From: Bubalus kerabau
Lineage: Eukaryota; Chordata; Mammalia; Artiodactyla; Bovidae
DNA length: 64,000 bases
NCBI RefSeq assembly: GCF_029407905.1
Contig: NC_073634.1
Coordinates: forward strand, 25,247,501-25,311,500
Direction of reading: 5' to 3'
This document shows, piece by piece, positions 47,399 through 57,877 of this stretch. The position numbers and the translations under genes were made by a program. Under the pieces are notes generated by a model, which was not told the DNA's origin, did not search any database, and was given only the letters and a program-made list of their open reading frames with translations. Position 1 is the first letter of the stretch. Every line of letters starts with the position of its first letter.

Positions 47399-47685
47399 CT
47401 CCGGAGAAGGCAATGGCACCCCACTGCAGTTCTCTTGCCTGGAAAATCCCATGAATGGAGAAGCCTGGTCGGCTGCAGTCCATGGGGTTGCTAAGAGTCC
47501 AACATGACTGAGTGACTTCACTTTCACTTTTCACTTTCATGCATTGGAGAAGGAAATGGCAACCCACTCCAGTGTTCTTGCCTGGAGAATCCCAGGGATG
47601 GAGGAGCCTGGTGGGCTGCCATCTATGGGGTCGCACAGAGTCTGACACGACTGAAGCGACTTAGCAGCAGCAGCAGCAGCAGCAG
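47399..47685 (+). mobile_element. BOV-A2 SINE with 9-bp target duplication
   Basis: Full dimeric BOV-A2 ending in an (agc)n tail. Flanked by catctgcat (47390-47398 and 47686-47694). Inserted into the outer BovB. Confidence 0.96.
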
Positions 47686-47898
47686 CATCTGCATATCTGA
47701 GGTTATTGATATTTCTGCCAGCAATCTTGATTCCAGCTTGTGTTTCATCCAGTCTGGCATTTCTCATGATGTACTCTGCATATAAGTTATTATCTGTCCT
47801 AGCCCCTCTTTTACATGCACTGCACAAGGAACAGGCAATGTTTAAATCTGCTTTGTCTCCTGTTCCAACCCCATCTCGCCCTAATAGTGGCCTGACTC

Positions 47899-48285
47899 TT
47901 GGCATTTGGCATGAAAATAGCCATTGGACACCTGTCGTCTAAGGCCAATGCTCAAGATCTAATTCTGGCCTTGAAGTTAGAAAGGGGAGATCCTCCAGTG
48001 TTAAAAAATAATGCTTTTTTCCAGAAACACAAGTCTAACCTTTGGATGTTGTATCAAAGAATTTTGATTTATATTTGCCCAGGTTTTATTAAATTCATGA
48101 GGGAGTTATTGAAAGTTTTATGTTTTACATCAGCTAAAACTTTTAATTGTTCTAACTCCTTTGCTAAGAATTTCTTTGGTATTGCTCAAATTATTGAAAT
48201 GGATTTAAAATCTGTAGTTCATGGAACTGCTGAAAATGATCTGACTAGATCCCATCTCCCTTTTTTGGGTTTTGAGATTAAATAA
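47899..48285 (+). CDS. Unrecognised 128-codon open frame, possibly a pseudogene
   Basis: An ATG-to-stop frame in DNA where I recognise no repeat. The reading looks protein-like (ALKLERGDPPVLKNNAFFQK; ENDLTRSHLPFLGFEIK) but I do not recognise a family. A different phase just upstream (47796-47942) also reads without stops and overlaps the first 15 codons, so a frameshifted retrocopy is possible. The stop overlaps 'attaaataaaatcc', which includes an AATAAA. There is no clear poly-A tail, promoter or splice context. Chance open frame remains the main alternative. Confidence 0.25.
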   Translation: MAFGMKIAIGHLSSKANAQDLILALKLERGDPPVLKNNAFFQKHKSNLWMLYQRILIYICPGFIKFMRELLKVLCFTSAKTFNCSNSFAKNFFGIAQIIEMDLKSVVHGTAENDLTRSHLPFLGFEIK

Positions 48286-49699
48286 AATCCATAAATAGTT
48301 AAGGACTGTGCATTATGAAAAATCTGTTAAGCTTGTTGTTGGAAAGGGACTAGTTGAAGCTAGAGTATACTTGATCTTCATATGATATCTTCAGTGTTTT
48401 GCTATTAATAGAAATTATGACTGTATCAATAGTTTCTAAATAATTGCTTGATTCAGATGTTCTCATGTCCTGATAAAATGTCCAGTGGTAATTTGGTTAT
48501 TTTGACTAAAGTCAATTTAAGCACCATTGTGAAATTTGTGATTAAAAAATTATTAAAGTTTTTTCAGCTCACATATTCTGATATTGTAAACTGTTAGCAA
48601 AAATGTCATAGAGAACTAATGTCATCTGAGTTTTTTTCAGCATGTATTTTATTTCCTCGCCTATATCTTCATCAGTTCAGATTATGATTTAATATGCAAT
48701 TTTAGGATTGAGAGCTTTGCTGATGATCTACTGTATAACAGCTTAAATGAAGAGATGTCCCTCTTTTATGAGATAGTAATATTTTAATTTGCCTTTAAAT
48801 GAATATAGGTATAGATTGGATTCAGGAGATCCAATTAGGACTCTTTGCATATAGAAAGAACCCTACTAAGCTTAACTCTTACATACACATTTGCTCAGAG
48901 CCCTTGTGAGGTTTGCTTTGGGGACCAGGGCTTAATCAGATCAGTATTTTTAAGAATAAGAAGGGCTAATAGAAAGACAAAGAAGGACTTAAAGAGGACT
49001 GAAGCAGAGATTCACCCTTCCACTTATTAATAGAAAGCCACTGAGTATAAAATAGACCTCTGAGAAAGCTAAGCTTGGTCAAAGTCAAGCAGGATATTCC
49101 CTCTGGCTGAGAGCAACAGGGCACTTGCAGCTCAGCGGAGAGGCACACACTATGGTGATCTTCTGAAAATAAATGTCATCAGCAAACCTTCAGGACTGTG
49201 TGAGAGGGAGGAAGCCAGTCTTGGAAACGGGCATATTCTGTTCTCCATGGCAGCCATATTTCTTATTGTGAAGTAATCTGTTAACTTTCTGACATACAAG
49301 CTCATTTTCCCTGCCTTGGCCTGGATGAAACAGGACTTGATGGTTGCTTGAAGAAGATCTTGATTTGTAGCTCTGACAGAATACCCCCCGGCAACCGGCT
49401 GGCTCTCCTGTCAGCACAGTGGTACAGGGCTCTAGCTGATAAGGTTAAAGCTCCTTGATGATATATTTAGCCTCAGGTATAAAAATATGAAGATAATTGG
49501 TATTCAAAGGTGGCAGGTTTCCTTTTTTTTTTTTTTACTAATGAGATTGAAAGAACATGAAAAAGGATGCTTGTTTGTGTTGGAAACACAAGAAAGGATT
49601 AGGAGAGCTTACATAAAAATGCAACAGATCAGTAATTTTGATGATTTAAAAGTGTGGCATTGTGTTAATGTTGTACTTTTTTGATCCCAGTCATCTTCA
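48286..49699. other. Long mostly unique non-coding stretch
   Basis: AT-rich with no SINE or LINE recognised. T-run at 49528-49538. Confidence 0.45.
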
Positions 49700-49830
49700 C
49701 CACCATCATCAGATTTTTCAAGAAATATTCATTGTGAATTTGTTTTATGCAGAGCATATGCCACACACTGCAATACAGAGAAGTAGAAACATACCCTCTG
49801 CCTTCATGGGGCTTACACTTCAGGGGGACT
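49700..49830 (+). repeat. Ancient mammalian repeat fragment, tentative
   Basis: Block order as at 36790-37335: 'caagaaatattcattgtga', 'catgccacacactgcaata'-like text, then 'ccttcatggggcttacactt'. Confidence 0.45.
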
Positions 49831-50194
49831 TATGAACTGGGACTGGGAATATATTGGAGATGTTTTTTATTGGCTTGGGGACTTTATCTCTTTTATTCCC
49901 ATCTTATAATAACTCTTCAAAGATGACTCCCATTTTTCTACAATCAAGCATGATGAATTCATCTTATCTATTGCTTGCTACCATATCGTATTTTGGTGTC
50001 TACATACTTCTCTGTCTTGGAGGCATTAGAAAGAATAGAGGAGAGTGGGATGATAGGGTATTATTTATGAAAAGAGAGATAAAGTACAGAATATTAAAGA
50101 ATGAGAAATAATAATTTTTCCCAATAGTTTGAAGATTGTTGATACTAGCTTATTGTAGGTGGACATAGTAACAAACTTAGAGTGATTTGCTGTC
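49831..50194. other. Non-coding stretch
   Basis: Nothing recognised. An 85-codon frame at 49854-50111 has no motif. Confidence 0.4.
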
Positions 50195-50520
50195 ATGCCT
50201 TGGTATCTATCCATGGGGGAACTGGTTCTTGGAACCCCTAGATGGATACCAAAATCTGGATGCTCAAGGCCCTGTTGTAAAATGGTGTAGAATTTTCATG
50301 AAACCTCTGCACACGCTCCCATAGTCTTTAAATTATCTCTAGGGTACCAATAATACCTAATGCAATGTCAGTGCTATGTAAACAGTTGCCAGTACAACTG
50401 TGGAAGATTTAAGTTTTGCTTTTTGGAAGTTTATGAAATGTTTTTTCAATTATTTTCAATCTGTGATTGGTTGACTCTGTGGCTGTGGAAACTGTAGGTA
50501 TGAAGGGCCAACTGTGCTTA
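50195..50520 (+). mobile_element. MER2-like Tigger DNA transposon relic, near complete
   Basis: Left 'gatggataccaaaatctgga', 'tgctcaaggccctgt'. Middle 'taatacctaatgcaatgt', 'tgctatgtaaacagttg'. Right 'tgattggttgactctgtgg', 'gaagggccaactgtgc'. The best preserved of the three MER2-like copies here. Confidence 0.8.
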
Positions 50521-52876
50521 AGTTATTATTCATCTACCTGATTTCTCAAAACTGTGATGGTCTAAGTCAAAACAAGAGGAAAAATCTTGTCATGGCTCTG
50601 CTCAAAAATCTTCAATTTGGAAAACATAATGTCAAGAGAAAAAACAATGCAAGTTGCAGAAGTGATATTCACACTAGCATGCTATTTATATAATTTTAAA
50701 ACCATTAAAATACTGTATATTATTTATGGATTACAGACATGTGGTAGAAAGTGTCATGCATGAGAATTGTAAGTGGAAAATCCAGGAGAATATTTCACTA
50801 TTGGGGGATGGAGTGTCGTGCAAATAAGAAAGGCTTCAAATGTGTTTATAATAATTTATTTCCCAAGTTAGCTGGGGACAGCACAGATGGTCCATGTATT
50901 ATTCTCCTAATTTGGGGGGTGAATTTTTCATTTTTAAAAGTTTCATTTCAAAAGAGGAGTGGGAATTGGAGAATGTGCTATTTGAATGCATACATTAAAC
51001 CTTAGCTCAGGTCAGTGTCATTTCTTTTATTCCTCTCTACTAGAGGTTCATGTGAGAAAACACCAAATATAGCTTGTGTGACTGAGAGTTCTCAGCTCTG
51101 TAGAGTTCAGTCTGTTAGCTTCTGGTCAGCCTCAGACGGCCAAGGATAGTTGGCTGTGCAAATATAACTTCCGAATATTTTCCAGATAGCAGTTCCCTGT
51201 GTACATCAATTGTTCTCCCTTCATATCGATTTTGCAACTACCCTCCCAGGGGGGATTTACTTTGTTTGGCTGGGAAACTGTAGTGGGTCTTAAATATTTT
51301 TTTTTTACTAATAGAACTTTGAGTTGCTAAACCCATCCCTGAGCTCAGCGAGTCATTCCTTTAATAGTGGGTTGAGTGTGAGGAGGCTCTGAGCTCCATA
51401 AATTGAAGAGTGCAGCTGACATCTTTTTGACTGAGCCTTCACATTTTGAGCAGTTTCTGAGTATCCTTACTCATGGAGTTGAGACTGATCACGTATTTAA
51501 AATTGATGGCTTTAATTTGAGTTTTCCCCCATTTGGCCCGAGTACATCTCAAGTCATTCCTATTCTCTTCACGATTTGGCTAGTGGTGAGACGCAAGCAC
51601 AATTTTGAGATACAAGTAAAATCTTGAAGAAACTATTACTACATTACAGTAAATAATAATTGAATAAATTTTTGTCTGTGGATTGTATAGTTGGATATAC
51701 AAAGGGAAAACCCTTAAAGGATGAGCTAGGAATGGAAATGAGTGATGAAGCAAACAAACTTCATCACTTGTCACATGGCACACAGGTAATCTGACTCCAT
51801 CGGAGTTTTCTTTAGTAAAAATGTTAATCTCCAGCAAGTAAATTTTTGTATTAACTGAGAAGTTTTGATTCCTTACCACAAAATAGCATATATATATATA
51901 AATATATGTATACATATATACACACATACACACATGTATACGTATGTATGCAGCTCTATATATTACATCTCCTTAAAAATCTCAACTAACATGTTTTACA
52001 TGCTGCTAAGATTGGAATCTAAGCCAGGTAAATAAGAAGTGCTCCTCTGTTGAACACAGCTTCTGCCCCTGTTACAGTGGAGGAGCTGTCCCCCTTATCC
52101 AGTTTTCATGGAGAGGAAAAAAACTAGTGGCCTACTGCCGCAACATGGAGAAGAATGGAAGGACTACATGGAAGGGCCTCTTGTAAGCCCTTATTGTATG
52201 TCTCGAGGGAGATGGGGGATATGAGCAGGGAGTGTGACAGATGGAGAAATTGAGCATGGAAGGCTCAACCTTGCCGAGGCATCTTGGGAAGAACTTTTTC
52301 AGCAGCACTTCTTTGCTCACAACTCGGATGTGTTTTCTAGGTAGGTCCTGCTCCTCCAGGGGAGGAGGAAAGCTTCAGTTGTGGACCACATACAACAGAG
52401 AGAAATTAAGAAACTCAACTCTGACCATAGGTCAAGCCCAACACTTTAGTTTGCCCTTGTCAGGAATGATGCTGTCGTTTGTATTGTGATTTGTCCAATT
52501 CCTGTGTCTTATCAAATGGGGACAAAGTCACTAAGAGGAGACTATGTGACTAAAGATTATCTCCCAACCCCGATGACTTCCATATGGTTTCTGCCTGTGT
52601 GAATACGTGCAGGGTAAGGTAGGCAAAAGATGAGGCAATATCCTTACGTTCTCCCCTTCTAGAAAATCATGTCTAAAATTAATTTCTTACACTTCCAGCC
52701 TCACTGGCTTAATGATGTTATCAAAGGGCCATGTTCTTGCCATCTCTAAAGTCTCATTCTTCACATTCACTTCATCCTCAGCCTTGTTGCACTTCTGGGC
52801 GTCATCATTAAACATAGAAACGTCTGGAGGGAGAAGACAGCAGGTCTCTTTCTATGGCTCTGTCTTGTGTGTGTGT
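50521..52876. other. Long mostly unique non-coding stretch
   Basis: No SINE or LINE recognised over 2.3 kb. TA/CA-rich simple repeat at 51888-51952. The 117-codon antisense frame at 51933-51580 starts in that simple repeat and is not credible as a gene. Confidence 0.5.
51888..51952. repeat. TA/CA compound microsatellite
   Basis: Alternating TA runs, then CACACATACACACA and TA-CG text. Confidence 0.85.
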
Positions 52877-53022
52877 TTGTGTGCGCTCAGTTGTGTCCAA
52901 TCTTTGTGACTCCATGGACTGTAGTCTACCAGGCTCCTCTGTCCATGGGATTTTCCAGGTGAGAATACTGAAGTGGGTTGCCATTTCTTCCTCCAGGGGA
53001 ACTTCCTGACCTGGGGATTGGC
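52877..53022 (-). mobile_element. Bov-tA SINE, partial, minus strand
   Basis: BovA body in antisense ('gtgcgctcagttgtgtccaa' to 'ctggggattgg'). The tRNA-like head is missing. Preceded by a short TG run. Confidence 0.85.
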
Positions 53023-53106
53023 TTTGTTTTTGGAGCAAACTTTAGACTTGTTTAGACTTGCTCTCACATCTCAGTGACCAGCATTGGGTCAAGTGCCCAA
53101 AGAAAA

Positions 53107-53309
53107 AGTAAAGTGAAGTTGTGTCCGACTCTTTGTGATCCCATGGACTGTAGCCTACCAGGCTCCTCTGTCCATGGGATTTTCCAGGCAAGAATACTGG
53201 AGTGGGTTGCCCATTTCCTTCTCCAGGAGATCTTTCTGACCCAGGAATTGAACCCAGGTCTCCTGCCTTGTAGGCAGATGCTTTACTGTCCAAGCCACAA
53301 GGGAAGTCT
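53107..53309 (-). mobile_element. Bov-tA SINE, minus strand
   Basis: Complete reverse-complement copy with the head 'ccaagccacaagggaagtc' at the right. It lies 85 bases from another minus-strand Bov-tA. Confidence 0.92.
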
Positions 53310-53814
53310 AAGTTGCACCAAATTTCTGAGTCCTGCCCACACGCTCTGGACTGCCTTGGCAGCCGCCCCTCTAGGAATCGCGCGAGGAATGCACCTTCTT
53401 CCCTGCAGCTTCCCAGGAAGATCTTCCCAGCTCCCACCCCTCCTGTCTGTTGTCTGGATTGCACTGTGCCCTGCCAGGCTGGGAGCCAGCTCCCAGGTGG
53501 ACAGGCTGGGGCATGTGCCCACCATTGCCCTAATTACCGGTTCTGGAAGAGGATTAATTTAGATCAACCATACCCACCCCTGCAGATGTTGGGGAGGGAG
53601 GGGTGGCCAGCTTCCCTTCTCCTGACTATGGGTGGAGAGGATAAATATAAAACTGAGGCTCTGTTAAGAAAAAGAGGAGGAACACTGGTTGTTCGGCAGG
53701 TAACTCACAGTGTCCACACTGCAAGAGCATCCTTCTATGCTCCAAAGTTGCCGAATGACCTTCCATTCAAGGGCAATCCCATCCTAATTAACTCCATGGT
53801 AAGCTGAGTTAGTT
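53310..53814 (+). other. GC-rich unique segment with TATA-like and donor-like motifs
   Basis: 53330-53640 is the most GC-rich non-repeat stretch in the window and has a few CpGs (aatcgcgcgagg, 53377-53388). It is followed by 'ggataaatataaaac' (53639-53653) and two splice-donor-like sites: CAG/GTAACT (GT at 53700-53701) and ATG/GTAAGC (GT at 53799-53800). A 164-codon frame (53313-53807) crosses it without recognised domains. It could be an alternative first exon or chance. Confidence 0.25.
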
Positions 53815-54070
53815 CTGGATCATAAACTCCTTGAGAACAGGGGTAGAGATTTGTTCATAGATTTATTAATTGTTTATGCCTTGACTTCTTTCAAAAAGGA
53901 CGTGTATATGGTTCTTTATTGTAAGTCACTTCAATAAAACTCTTAAAATCAGTAATATAACTAGAGTCATGTTATGAAGGGATGGGATCGAGATTCAGCT
54001 TTTTTATCCTTTCTATCACCTGCCTTAGTGCTTTGCACATAAAAAAATGGTTCCGAATAAATAAATGATC
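53815..54070 (+). mobile_element. L2 3' end, apparently interrupted
   Basis: 'ataaactccttgagaacagg' at the left and 'ccttagtgctttgcacataa' with an ataaataaatga end at the right follow the L2 3' order. The intervening 53873-53995 is not L2 and its origin is unknown. Confidence 0.55.
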
Positions 54071-55000
54071 ATCTCTGTCATTGGCTGGGAGCATAGACTT
54101 AATGAAATACCAAGAGAATCATTTCATAATTAGTAGCCCGTGCTTTCCTGAGGGAAGACATCAGAGTTGCTTATCAGGCTAAGGCTGAGCAGATTCTTCA
54201 TGCTAAGGGCAAACAGTACAAGTGATGATTGACCTTGCCATTGGCAGCCACAGATGGATGGATTAATATCCTCACACTGATGTTTCCAGTGAGAAACTTG
54301 AGCAGTCAAGAACCATCTAAATGGCATCCATAAAACCCCAGGATCAAAAATATATGAGTGTAGATTAATGTAGATAAACTACATTATCAGTTTATCCCTG
54401 TTATCTGTATATGCGAGACTCGGAGAATTCTTCCTGCAAGCTAAACTTATGGCACCCACTATTTCCTTTGTGTTTTTCACTCCCAATCTAGGAAATAATA
54501 AACATATTTATTTCCTTGAAATTGTAAATGAGTGAAGAGACTTTATGTACTTTTCTTCAGTGTTTAGATTTTAAGTAGAAGCAAAGTCTTCAGCCAGAGA
54601 GAACTCTCTAATGGTTAGATTCTAGGTCATGAGATATTTACTTCTGATAATGGTGACTTAAGATGGTTCAGGCCAATCTTCCGACTGGAAATAATGGAAA
54701 AACTGGATCAAATATGAAAAACATCTCTTCTAAGGCCTTAAGAAAGTCACTACCGTGACAACTTATGGATCAAAGATCTGGAGAAGACCCTGAAGGGATG
54801 AGCTGGGCCTTTGGGGCTGTTTTCCAGTGGAAAGGAGATTCAAAGGCTGAGAATATTAAGCAGAGCTTTTAGAGGCTTACAGGTGAGACAAACATCTGAG
54901 TGAAGGATTCATCAGGAAGGGAGCTCTGCTAAACCCCTCAGATTTTTGTATTGGGATCCCAAAGGCACTGCCTAGGAGTAAGAGTAAGCTGGAAATAGAT
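54071..55000. other. Mostly unique non-coding stretch
   Basis: No gene or repeat recognised. Confidence 0.45.
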
Positions 55001-55790
55001 TTTTTTTCTTGGTCAATTTTTATTGGATATAGTTGATTTACAATTTTGTATTAGTCTCTCTTATACTACAAAGTGAATCAGTTATATATATATGTGTATG
55101 TGTGTATATATGTGTATATATAAATTTGTCTCCATTGTTTTTCAGGTTCTTTCCCCATATAGGTTATTACAAAACATTGAACAAAGTTCCCTGCTATAGT
55201 AGGTCCTTGTTAGTTATCTGTTTTACATATAATAGTGTGTATATGTTACTTCCAGTTTCTAATTTATCCCTTTCCCCCATCCCTTTGGTAACCATAAGAT
55301 TGTTTTTTGTCTGTAAGTTTGTTCTTGTTTTGCAAATATACATTTATTTGTATCATTTTTTTTAAAGATTCTACATGTCGGTGATATCATATGATATGTG
55401 TCTTTCTCTGAGATACTTAATTTAGCATGATAATCATCCTGTCCATCCATGTTGCTGCAAATGGCCTTATTTTGTTCTCTTTTATGGCTGAGAAATATTC
55501 CAGGGTATATATGCACCAACTCTTCTTTATCCATTGCTCTGTTGATGGACGTTTAAGTTGCTGTTATGTCTTGGCTGTTGTAAATAGGGTGCTGCAATGA
55601 ACAGTGGGGTGCATGAAACTTTTTGAATTATGGTTTTCTCCAGATATATGCCCAGGATTGGGATTTCTGACTTGTATGGTAGTTCTATACTTAGTTTTAT
55701 AAGGAACCTCCATACTAGTCTCCATAGTGGTTATAACAACTTACATTTCCACCAACAGTGTAGGAAAGTTCCCTTTTCTCCACATCCACT
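55001..55790 (-). mobile_element. L1 LINE 3' end, cetartiodactyl type
   Basis: T-rich start, 3' UTR ('gttgatttacaattttgtat', 'gtgatatcatatgatatgtg'), ORF2 end up to 'cccttttctccacatcc'. TA/TG-rich insert at 55084-55122. Flanking text ggaaatagatttt / gggaataggtttt may be a decayed target duplication. Confidence 0.88.
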
Positions 55791-55899
55791 CCTGGGAATA
55801 GGTTTTGAATCATGTCAAACCCTGATTGAATTGTGATGATTTGAAATTGTGAGTGTCCTTTGCCTAGATTTAGCAGCAAATTTAAAACCACTTAGAAGG

Positions 55900-56475
55900 A
55901 AGATACCGTATTGTAAAGCCTCAGATTTTACCTACATATTTCATATGAGGAAACATAAATCTGTCACCACAGACCAACAGAAACAAGAGACAAAGGAACC
56001 AGATCCATAGAGGATCCAGATAATGGAGTTAATTAGACCTGAACTTTAAAATAATTGTGTTTAATATTTTTTTAAAAAAGACTGAGAGGGAATATAACAG
56101 AAACAATATTTGAAGATACAACTGGAAAGAATTTCCCAGAGGTGACAAAAAACCTTCAGACCAAAGATATATGTCCTAAGCAAAACTAATACCAAGAAAA
56201 CAACATAATCTAGATGAAAATAGATGAAGAATAATAAATTCAGTAAATCTGAATAAAACCAAGGTAGAGAGAGAGAGAAATGCAGAACAGATGGGACCAA
56301 TAGGAAGTAAGTGGTAATGTGGTAGTTTAAACTCAAATACATGAGTCATTACATTTGAAATAAACAAGGTAAAATATTCCAATGAGATAAAGATCATCAG
56401 ACAAGATTAAAAAAAAAAAAAACACCAAAGCACAAATATGCTGCTTATGAGAGATATATCTTAAACATAGGGGTG
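55900..56475 (+). mobile_element. Very old L1 fragment, sense
   Basis: A-rich, diverged L1-like text upstream of ORF2 in order: 'gatggagttaattagacctg'-like, 'actggaaagaatttcccaga'-like and 'acatttgaaataaacaagg'. A-run at 56408-56421. Confidence 0.45.
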
Positions 56476-56657
56476 CAGAATTTCAGACACTAGAGAACTA
56501 AGTCAGACAGGGTTTCAAATGGAATACATTGCCTGAACTAACTGCATGCAGAGCTGTCTTGTTGGGCTGGGTCTGCATCTAGAAGGTGATTTATTAGGAC
56601 ACTGAGTAACTACTGACTTTTTAACCCAAGATTATAATGTATTATGGGGTTTAGCTG

Positions 56658-57172
56658 AAGATAGCATATTCAAAAGCAGAGACATTACTTTGCCAACAAA
56701 GTTCCATCTAGTAAAAGCTATAGTTTTTCTAGTGTTCATGTATGGATGTGAGAGTTGGACTGTGAAGAAGGCTGAGCACTGAAGAATTGATGCTTTTGAA
56801 GTGTGGTGTTGGAGAAGACTATTGAGAGTCCCTTGGACTGCAAGGAGATCCAACCAGTCCATTCTGAAGGAGATCAGTCCTGGGTGTTCTTTGGAAAGAC
56901 TGATGCTAAAGCTGAAACTCCAGTACTTTGGCCACCTCATGCGAAGAGTTGACTCATTGGAAAAGACTCTGAAGCTGGGAGAGATCGGGGGCAGGAGGCA
57001 AAGGGGACAACAGAGGATGGGATGGCTGGATGGCATCACCAACTCGATGGACGTGAGTCTGAGTGAACTCCAGGAGTTGGTGATGGACAGGGAGGCCTGG
57101 CGTGCTGTGATTCATGGGGTCGCAAAGAGTCAGACACGACTGAGCAACTGAACTGAACTGAACTGAACTGAG
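56658..57172 (+). mobile_element. BovB LINE, 5'-truncated (515 bp)
   Basis: Starts at 'atagcatattcaaaagcaga' and runs to a tandem ctgaa tail ending at 57172. The C-terminal frame is open for 116 codons (56801-57151). Flanking duplication not established. Confidence 0.95.
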
Positions 57173-57529
57173 AGATTAAAAACTCCTAATCTCTTCATGA
57201 TGAGATGCAATGTTTTTTTATTTCTCTGAAGTCGCTGAATGATATGCAAGAATGGAGGGAAGGTGGCAAGTGGATTTTTCTCTTCCCTTCTTGAAATCTC
57301 TTAAATTAATGGGGGTAGGACTTGAGTGATGAGGCAGATGTGGAATTAGCCAGGTTGCTGGCTGTGCTTTTTCAGGTTGCAGGAAACAGTGACCAGCTTG
57401 GGCACTTTTTGGCAATGAGCATTTTTTGGGAGGGTAGATGAGGAAGGAAGAAAACACAGGAAATCATCTCAATAGGCAGGTATTGAGGAGAAAGTAGATC
57501 CATAATCAGTGCCACATGAGATACAAAAG
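57173..57529. other. Non-coding stretch
   Basis: Nothing recognised. Confidence 0.4.
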
Positions 57530-57539
57530 GGGTCACCTT

Positions 57540-57867
57540 CAGAAAAAGAGACACAGATGTATAGAACAGTCTTTTGGACTCTGTGGGAGAAAGCGAGTGT
57601 GGGATGATCTGAGAGAATAGCATTGAAACATGTATATTATCGTACATGAAAGAGATCACCAGTCCAGGTTTGATGCATGAGACAGATGCTCAGGGCTGGT
57701 GCCCTGGGATGACCCAGAGGGATCGGATGGGGAGGGAGGGGGGAGGGGGATTCAGGATGGGGAATACATGTACACCAATGGCTGATTCATATCAATGTAT
57801 GGCAAAAACCACTACAATATTGTAAAGTAATTAGCCTCCAACTAAAATAAATAAATAAATAAAAGGT
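57540..57867 (+). mobile_element. Young L1 3' end with 10-bp target duplication
   Basis: Sense-strand end of the same L1 subfamily as 26311-26890, with an (aata)n tail at 57845-57864. Flanked by gggtcacctt (57530-57539 and 57868-57877). Confidence 0.95.
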
Positions 57868-57877
57868 GGGTCACCTT

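Larger units (their letters stand above)
44380..47793 (-). mobile_element. BovB LINE split by a second BovB and by BOV-A2
   Basis: The outer element is 44380-44875 plus 47138-47793 (minus the SINE), about 856 bases of BovB when rejoined. The text breaks at 'gtctaggttggtcat' (ends 44875) and resumes at 'agc' (47138) exactly where other BovB copies continue. Possible 7-bp target duplication ctgtcct (44373-44379 and 47794-47800). Confidence 0.9.

Noticed and set aside
53074..53562. 162-codon plus-strand frame
   Set aside because: Its first two thirds are antisense Bov-tA; the rest is the GC-rich segment discussed elsewhere.
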